A DNA stretch of 64,000 nt from Paragonimus skrjabini miyazakii (taxonomy: Eukaryota; Platyhelminthes; Trematoda; Plagiorchiida; Troglotrematidae). The stretch covers positions 2,439-66,438 of the forward strand of contig JTDE01001973.1 in NCBI GenBank assembly GCA_014338405.1. Reading direction: 5' to 3'. The translations under genes and the position numbers were made by a program. Of the stretch, positions 27,201 to 36,200 are shown piece by piece. Under the pieces are notes generated by a model. That model searched no databases, was not told where the DNA came from, and was given only the letters and a program-made list of their open reading frames with translations. Position 1 is the first letter of the stretch. Each line of letters begins with the position of its first letter.

Positions 27201-30200
27201 CACTGCGTCCAAAATGACTCACGATGCAATCACTCAGGAGCTGCGCTTCCAATAGGCACATATACCATACTGAGTTTTAGAATGTCACATTACGTCGGTA
27301 ACTAGTGTCCTATGGAGGTATCCTCCACCCGCTTTGCAATGTGAAGTGCTTAGTGTAGTAACTTTTCTTGTCACAAATACATCAAAAACGTATCCTTCAA
27401 AAATCACAACCAACAGAACACACTAAACGCACGCACAGGTGTGGACTGTTGCTGTGACAATCAAATTGTTCACCAATAATCAGCATAACCCATGAAGTAC
27501 AGCATTACAAAATCTCAGAACGAAGAAAGCCACAAGTACGTAGTTTTTACGCAACTGATTAGCAATTCTAATAGTTTTGGACATTCCCCAATTCTTTTCC
27601 TCTCGCTTCAGGTGTTAACCTATAGATAAAAGAAACAAAGTGATAGACAAATCTGGGTTTTACACACAATGGAAACAAGAAAGGCGTGAAATGGTGACGG
27701 ACGTACTCAGTATGTAAGCTTGTAGAAATAACCTCTACCTTGTGCGAATCGTTATAAGCCTAAGAAACATCCCGGAAAATGAACAGGAATCATTAAGACG
27801 AGACGCCAAACAAAAACTGATGATTAGTAAGGGAACTGATCACCATTTATATGTGGCCACAGCTTTCGTATTCCTATAAACTTTACAGTCAACCATCAAA
27901 CTCGAGTTTCACTCTTATTGTAGCTCGTCGGTACTGCATAGTTTTGCCATGGCTGGGTACCAAACACACATTATCACAAGGCAATAGTTTTGACAACTGC
28001 GTCGCTGATTTCACTTTATCAACTAGAAAAGTCCAGCTACATTCTTTTGAGATTAGTGCTCACATCGTCTGAATGTCTTGACACAGCAAATGACCTTATG
28101 AGTACGGCCACTCCTTAATTTGAACTTACGCATTTTTTTTTAGGAAAGCACGTTGAGATGCGAATTTTTCAGTTGCTAAAGTCTGGTCTCACATGACCGT
28201 CTTATACATGAAGTGAAGCAGCATCTTCCAACTGAGTAGATGTGTCAATGCGGTAATTTTTCACTTATGCAGGAAATCCCATTTCCTTTATTAGAATGTT
28301 TGTATCATTTTGTGTCTTTGAGAGATTTAGCCCGATAGACCGAATATCATTGCCAACGTTCGCGAAAAACCCTTTCGTTTCACCATTTGCGATACTCAGT
28401 ACATTTTAAGAGGGTATATAGTACATACTGGCAAAATCTAGGAGAAACCCGTGGGTGTAAAACGTACTTGGTCTGAAATCAAGATAAAACGATCGATTCA
28501 TAGGCGTTTGAATGTTGCTTATCGAACCACCACTAAACTTCGCCTGTACAAGTTTGATCGTTGAGGACAGACTAGGACAACACTAGTTTGAACTGGTATT
28601 GTGAGCCAAGAACACGGATAGCGGAAAGGTTGTTTATCTAGGAAACTAACACCCATTAAGTGCTCAAACAAGACAAGTAACAAAAACATTCATCTGTATA
28701 TGGCTATCTTCCTAGAAGGTCCCGGTTGCCACAGACGCTAATGCCCAGCTCCTTTGTGTAGCCAGAACTATTCCATGGCATACTGTACTGTCGAGTTGGT
28801 GAGATCTTACTTCCCGTGTTTTTCCTGCAGCTACTTTGACAACAAAATCCATGCTGTCGCCCCACTACTGATTAGTGGTGTTGTGAGTAGTATGGAGCGA
28901 TCGCTCGTTCTCATCACACTCCTCTTCCCGCAAACAGTGTTCCAGCTAAAGCAAAAGCCTTTCAGGTTCTCTTCGTTTTTTCGACGATCTGCGTGTCGCC
29001 GTCGGTGACGTTGATACACCTGGTGTGCATATTCTTTTGATCGGAGTGTCATACTGTTTACAAAGCTGGCTTCTGTGCACTCGATGTTCATTCTTCTCAT
29101 TCTTAATCAGATACCCTGGACCAGGGCGGTCCGCTACCACATAAGGTCTCCTCCACGTTGCCTGGAACTTCGTAGATCCTGGTCCTCTTGCACCCGGACT
29201 CAGCCGGTCTCTATATTTAACCTTCGAACCAAGTTCAAACGTACCACTTCGACCCGACAACCTTGCGGTTGATTGCATCTTGGTAACTTCTTGTGTGTTC
29301 GCCAAGTTTTGGTTGGCCAGTCACCGAGTACCTGCTAATTCACGCGTGCTCATCCGTCGGTCTTCCCATAAATCAACCTCTTGATCAACTGGCATGCGTG
29401 GCACGTGCTCATACATTAGCTCGAATGGCGATTTCTTCGTCGTCCCCTGTGGTGAACAGCGGTGGGCCAACAGAATCAGTAGTAATGTTTCCTCCTAACT
29501 CCCTCCTTTCGCCGCCAACTACTCCTTGATTGTGCGATTGGTTCGTTTTGTCAACCCATTCAACTGAAGATGGTACAGTGTTGCGCAAAGTTTCTTGATT
29601 CTCAAACACTCCAAGCAGTTCCAAAACTCTTCACTTTCGAAACAGGGACCTAGGTCAGTCAATATACTTCGCGGTATTCCATGATCTGCAACGATGTATT
29701 TCATCACACCTCTGCCTACCGTGCTCGCACGCTGATCGGGTATAGCGGCTGCTTCAATCCATCTTGTGAAATGTTCTGTCATGACTATGATGCACTGATT
29801 TCCTGGAGCGGTTTCTGGGAATGGACCTATCACGTCCAGCGACTATAATTCCCCAATCTCACTGACCGGAACTGGTTGTTCGGGATGCTGACTGGGGTAG
29901 TTGGAGCTCTTCAGCAGCTGACATTGCTGGCATGCCAGCACATAATTGTTAACATTCTTTTTCATTTTCAGTTAGTATGTCTTTTGCTTCAGCATTTCAT
30001 AAGTTCGATGACATCCCGTATGAGCCAACTGATGACATTCTTTCAAGATTGTCTCTCTTAACTCCGTCGGTATAACAGCCACGCCTATTCTCTCCTGCAG
30101 CCGGCGCATTAAAATTCCGGCACTGTTCAACAGTAAGTCTGACCAGTGCGTTCTGAAAGATTTCATCTCCGGAACCCCCTCTTACTCTGGCGTTCGTTCT

Positions 30201-33200
30201 CCCCATAGAAGTTGATCAGTCACCATTCAGATTGTCGTGTCTGTCCTCTGCGCTGCCTGCAACTTCCCGGGATCGTTCTCCAGTTCAATACTGTTGACTC
30301 CGGTCGTGTCCTTGTGAACATCATCCATGTGCTCAGTTCCGGCAAGCAAATCGAGAACATAGTTCATTTTTCCAGCTGCATGGCAAATTGGGAAGTCGTA
30401 CTCTTGCAATCGTAGCGCCCAACGAGCCCTTTTCCCTCGGGAGTCCTTCGCCGATCAAGTTCTCTCCAACGGTTTGTGGTCAGTCTCCACCTGGAAACGT
30501 CGGCCGGGCAAGTACGGCCTCCAATTTTCCATTACCCACACGATCGCTTAGCACTCCTCTGTCGTTGAGTAGTTTTGTTCAGCAGGAGTTAGTACATGTC
30601 TGGAATATTCCACAACATCACTTTCCTGCTTCAGTACAACTCCGATTCCCACATCGCTCGCATCCGTCACGACAACGAAGCCTCATCTAGTCAGTAGCAA
30701 CTTCAGGGTTAGCTGTCCTACCTTCATCAATTTTTGGATCACGGTGCCAACATCGAATAGGATGTTGCGACGGTTTCTCGGCCGCGTCGGGTTCTACAGA
30801 GGCCCCCTCAAAACCTTCAATGAACTGGCTAGCCCATTAGGCGATCGTGTGGGTAATGGAAAAATGGAGACCGTACTTGCTCGACCGACGTTTCCAGGTG
30901 AAGAATGACCATACACTTTATGGGTCTTGACCCGTGGTGAACAACTTTCGGAATTTGCGTATCATTTCGTTCAGCAACCGATTGTCACAGGCTCATATTG
31001 CTCCGGGTGCGTTGGCTTCAGTTTGTCTGGGCCAAGGTTTGCGTTTTCTTGATAACGGAACCAGTCCATATTTCGTTACGAGTTTACCATGCATACAATC
31101 AATCATAGTCTCAACGTGGTCAAGAAAATCTGTTCCCAATATTTTCTGATGTGCTTTGGGGGGAATGACGAATGGTTGCTTGACTACGTGACCATTGATT
31201 CCGAATTGAAACTGCGCCAAGCCCGTAACTCTCAGTGCAAGCCCACCGACTGTTCGAACGGCCATCGCACGTGGCTGAACAGTTCCTTTCGTACCATCTC
31301 CGCCACGTCTTTGAAGTCTTCCAGGAAGCTCCGGACGTCCTCATCCTCAAACAGCTGAGACCACGAGATCTTCATCCTCCTATTCTGGCCACGGCACTAG
31401 TTTAAACGTGAGCGAATCTCAAATCGCGCGACATAGGATGGCTCCTAAACTTCGGAGTAAATTCGCCTGCGTAGAAAATAGTTTAGCAACCAATTTTATA
31501 CAGATATAACGAAATCGAAGCTTCTGGAAGCAAAATCCGTCAAATCGACTGACTTTCAGCCGACCCCTTTTAAACACTGGTGACATTCATTCGCAGCTTC
31601 CACGTTCAAATAAACTCTGTTTGACTGAACCGTGCGGAAATTTCCGAAATCTCTTGATGATGCTCATCTATGGCAATCATGTTTGTCCCGAGAAACAGTT
31701 GAAGTTTCAGCATAGCAAACAAACATATATTCCACGGGAAAACTACAAGATCACTCAATATGTTATACGTAACTTACTATCACAAATCACAGATGCTCAA
31801 ATATTATTGAAACTGAGAAAATTACAAGTTAGAATAGTAAAAGCTTGTTTGACACATGTGTATTCTTAATGGCTACGTGAAAACAGTCACGACGTTCATC
31901 GTCACAAACCTGTATGGCCTTGTTAAAGATGTGATCAACCGATTGAAGTCAGCGAACTGTGTAAAAAATACCAGTATCAAATGTATTAAGAACAGAGTTA
32001 AAAGGTTTGCACGCCATGTCCCATGAGCTTTAACTAACAGATTGAAGATAACACCAGTCATTACTTTTGGTCTTTGGTGTGACTGACATAATTGAACTCC
32101 GATTAAAATAATTCTGATGAAGACCAAATATTCTTGCTTGAACGTATAGTTCGCGACATTTAGTTGTTTTCAAATTAGTAGTGAAACTAACTTTATCAGT
32201 TTCATTATTGTATCCAAAGGTAACACTTCGGTATGAACTTCCGAAAGAGGTGTAAGGTAATTTAGATTTAGTTTATTCCGTTTTCATTATTAGCACTTTT
32301 CAACTACTCCACCAGCCTATAGACTCATCATCTTTCTCTGAATGTTAGTTGACCACACGTTAAAAAATCGATCCAGTTTAGGTCAAGAAAATAGGATAGT
32401 CAGCCTAACGTGTGTATTCTGTGAGACGTCTGTGTGAGACATCTGTACTGAGAAATCATTCTGCCAGCAGCTAGTGTTCACTTACACGTTGCGTGTGGTA
32501 ACTGGCGGTGAAACTTCATCTAACATGCTGATATAAGAATAGGCAATCTTCTCATCATTCAGGATAGACACTCCATCCAATATTTGTTCAAGGTTCATCT
32601 TACGCCATCATAGATAGTTGAACACCGTTTTTTTATCGGAGTAAACGTTGTCTTTTTGAAGGGTTTGTACCGTGGGCTGGTCATCAGGACCATTCAGATT
32701 GAGTCACCTTTCGTTACTAAAATTCTCACGTTTCGTGACACCTATATGACGAAAAATCTCCGGCAACTTTAAATAACACATAATATGCTCATAATCTACA
32801 AAAGTGAGTCTTTTCGTATTTCCAGGTTTCCCATATACTTGTGTGATTCTTGCGGGGTACTTTAGAAACAAGGGTTGGGTTGAACTTCGAAGAATTCATT
32901 CCTTTATGTATCGTGGAAAGTAGATCATTCATTAGGAAACTACCAACATACGTTGACTTTTGAAGTCGTTTAGCATTCTTTCATCTACAAACATTTACAT
33001 TTTCATTCATTTAACGTCACCTACTGTAGCCTAGTCGATTTGATCCGCCTTCACCTACTATTTCCGTTTGAGGCCAAAAAGACTGGATTGGAGAGCCTTT
33101 CACGCTAAACTCTTAGCTGTTCGTATGTAGACTAACAGACTATCACACGGCTAAGTCACGCAATAGTCCTTCCAAAACACAAACGATTTATAAATAGTGC

Positions 33201-36200
33201 GTTCACACATTTCGATAAGTAAGGCAATGTGAGTTGGTGATATTCACGTAGCTGGACCGCGACCTTCTCAATGAACTCACTAGAAATTGACAAGTAACGA
33301 GCAACTGCTTATTTCTTATGAGACGCCATGAACCAAATTAGTAAAAGACAACGACTAGGTGTCATACAACCTGCCGGAAATAATGTATGTGTAAAATATT
33401 TAGTGTTCATTCATTTCTTTCGCAATTCTTTAATTATAAGTCATACAATTTAGGTGCTTAACAATGGCGTCGGTGGATTCCAGCGTGAACTGGATGAGAA
33501 ATGCTGCCGGGGCAGTCGATCCCCTTGAGCACTTGGTAGATTTTATATGAGACAGCAGGACGAGTGGGTAACCGAATCCAAATGTGGAATTTCCGAGCTC
33601 TTGGCGTGACTTCGTAGCTCACCTGGTATAGCGCTTGCCGCGTTGAGGCATGGTGTTTCTGTCGTTGGTTCGAAACCAGCCGAAACCTTGACTTTTCACT
33701 ATTGGATCTCATCTAAAGTTTTTTATTATTGTATGTCTGCATCTTCTTCTTTCTCATCAGTTGCCTGCTAAAAACAATCTCTTAGAATACGGCAGGTTAG
33801 TGAATAACACATTCAGTCGGCCAAATACAAGGCAAGCAAATGGTTTATGCGAAGGATTTTGCGCACACCTATTGGACCGACGTCCTTCGATCAATCTGAT
33901 CTCACAGAAAGCGAGTAAGTTCAGAATTCTTGCTTTCCGGTGTTACCTCAGTTGGGACAACGATGTCATCGACAACCTGTGCAAATGTCCAGCAGGGTGT
34001 CGACGTCAGACTCCGAACGCTGCGTGGTATGTGTCATGAGATGGAGTAAATTTTTAGATGGCATACCGTGATTTTTATACCGACTGCTTGGTTGAAGGTA
34101 ACGTGCGCAGTTCAGCAACTGCATGTGTTTGTCTCGTTGTAGCATACACCTTATAACGTACTGTTGTGATCAAACAGCCTCCTTTGAATGGTAAGTTGGT
34201 GGAGAGATTTTTCTTAAAAACCACCTACACTGTGAATGTTTTGGTCTTTCTGTGAACGCCGGTAAACTTTCATGATTATTTAGCATAACCGGTCAGTTTT
34301 TATTATCAATTTCATCCAGGCAACATGTCGTCACAAAATATCACTCATATTTTGTCTGCATACAGTGAGACTGTGCAGATTAGAAATTATCGACCGATCT
34401 CTTGAGACGAAAAAGTGTCATTTACACACTGTTTGTTTAGCGGATAGTTGACTATCTGATATTACAAGACAAATTCACGGTCTTTCGACAAAGAGTTCAG
34501 TTTGAATACCTCGTGTTTCAAAGGTGGCTACTGAAACGAAATGAAACCCCGGAAATTCACGACGAATGTCTCTAATTCAAGTCAAATTTTTCACACCGTT
34601 TATCGAGCTGATGATGACTACTGATCCACTGGCCTTGGTATAAGCACTGGCAGCTAAATGCATTGGTTAGAGAAATCCAGAACAAAAACTAGTAGTGAAC
34701 CAACGCGACCATGATCTATGGTCGTTTCGTGGGAAGAGCTCTATGACAGAAAACATTCTAGATTGGAATAACTATCACGGTGTTCATACCTTTTCTGGAA
34801 CTTGTAAAACACGTTGGTTAAGTTCAGACATTAGTCATTCAAAATAGCAGATCAAAAATCATAATTAAATCTATTTCTCTGCGTTTTGGCTAAAGACGTA
34901 AAGAAGCAGTAAAGTACGGATTGGATCTACAACAGAGCATAATATTATTGTGTTGGTTTCGCCTTTCACAATGACTATCGGTAACTTGATCGGGGCCCCA
35001 GCGACTTGTAAAACTTCCACCTGAGTAGACTGTAAGAACATGTCTGTACCAGTCCACTTGAACGGAGTTGTATTAGCGCTGTTGATATCCCTAATTCGAA
35101 CAACTAAATGGCATTCTGACTAACTTACGCGAACTGCGGCGTCAAGCTGACTATACTGCTCACCAGAACAGCGAAATCACGTCTACAAAAACGGACCGGT
35201 ATATTGTAAGGTATTCAGAGGCCTTCTGTTTCCACTCATTGTTGTTTCCAGAGCACTGGATATTCTGTGGGAATATCGCATTGATAATGACTTGTTTCCG
35301 TAGTCTCCCGGACTGGCGGAGTCTACTGACTACCGTGAATGAGTGTCTTCCACTACGGGACTTGTTAGCATTGCATGCAAAATAACACTAGCTATGGCGA
35401 ATCCACTTCAGTAAACTAATAAACAGAAGAATTTATTCAGCCTCCAGAATGTTTTTTCCCACTTAAATAAGGTGCATCGCAGTAACATCTTGTGATAAAA
35501 CCTCCTTCTATATCACCATCCCATAACAAATATTGTGCTCGCATATCGTTAAACTTAGGTAGTACAGTGATGAAAAATGACTGACTATGTAGTTGCAGCC
35601 AGCATCTTTGGCATATATGTCGATTTGGTTATGCCTAAGAGGGTTGTATTTGCCCAGAACGGTCCGATAAAAAGATAATCGTAATACACGGCTTGCATTT
35701 CTTTAAACAGTGTTATAAAGTTGTGCTCATCACAAGGCTGTCACCATCACTCAACTTTGAACCAGTAGTTTGTCTCCTGCACAATGTTTGTTAACGTCAT
35801 TCTTGCAGTTTAGCTGAATAGCAAAGGACACTGGTTTTGCCTTCAAATGTGCCAGTTCGACCGTATAAAAATTAATGGATGTCATCTGCTAGTTTACACA
35901 ATCGGTGACATCGTCAACCTCTCCTCAACATTTACACGATCTTGGTTCATTGATGAGCTGTGCTCACAAAGATGTGGGGCAATTGGGCAACTTGACGGAA
36001 GGAAAAGTAACTTTTCAGGATAGAGCCATTCGTCAACAGTGCAACTGGCGCTTTGTGAGTCATGGTCAGTATTTGAAACCCTATTTGTCTGTCATTAAAC
36101 GTATTGTGTTCACCTCGCATTCTTAAACTTATATTCTTAGAGATTTCAGAAATTAGGCATTTTTGCTTGCTCAGTAAGAAAAGAACATGTGCAAGCGAGT

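Larger units (their letters stand above)
28946..31375 (-). mobile_element. Ty3/Gypsy LTR retrotransposon, internally deleted and rearranged
   Basis: Reading down the minus strand, the order is Gag start, aspartic protease, a link segment, RNase H, integrase zinc domain, integrase core and integrase C-terminus, which is the Ty3/Gypsy order. The stretch is only 2.4 kb; an intact internal region is usually about 4-5 kb. Most of Gag and nearly all of the reverse transcriptase are missing. Several stops and frameshifts are present, and a reversed fragment sits at 30759-30910. GC is visibly higher than in the flanking intron. It lies in the same orientation as the host gene. A possible 5' LTR flanks it at about 31380-31620; no matching 3' LTR was found below 28946. 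It is inactive. Confidence 0.88.

Noticed and set aside
33600..33700. True tRNA gene
   Set aside because: A and B boxes are good, but the acceptor stem and anticodon arm do not pair and a related copy sits nearby, so a SINE head fits better.
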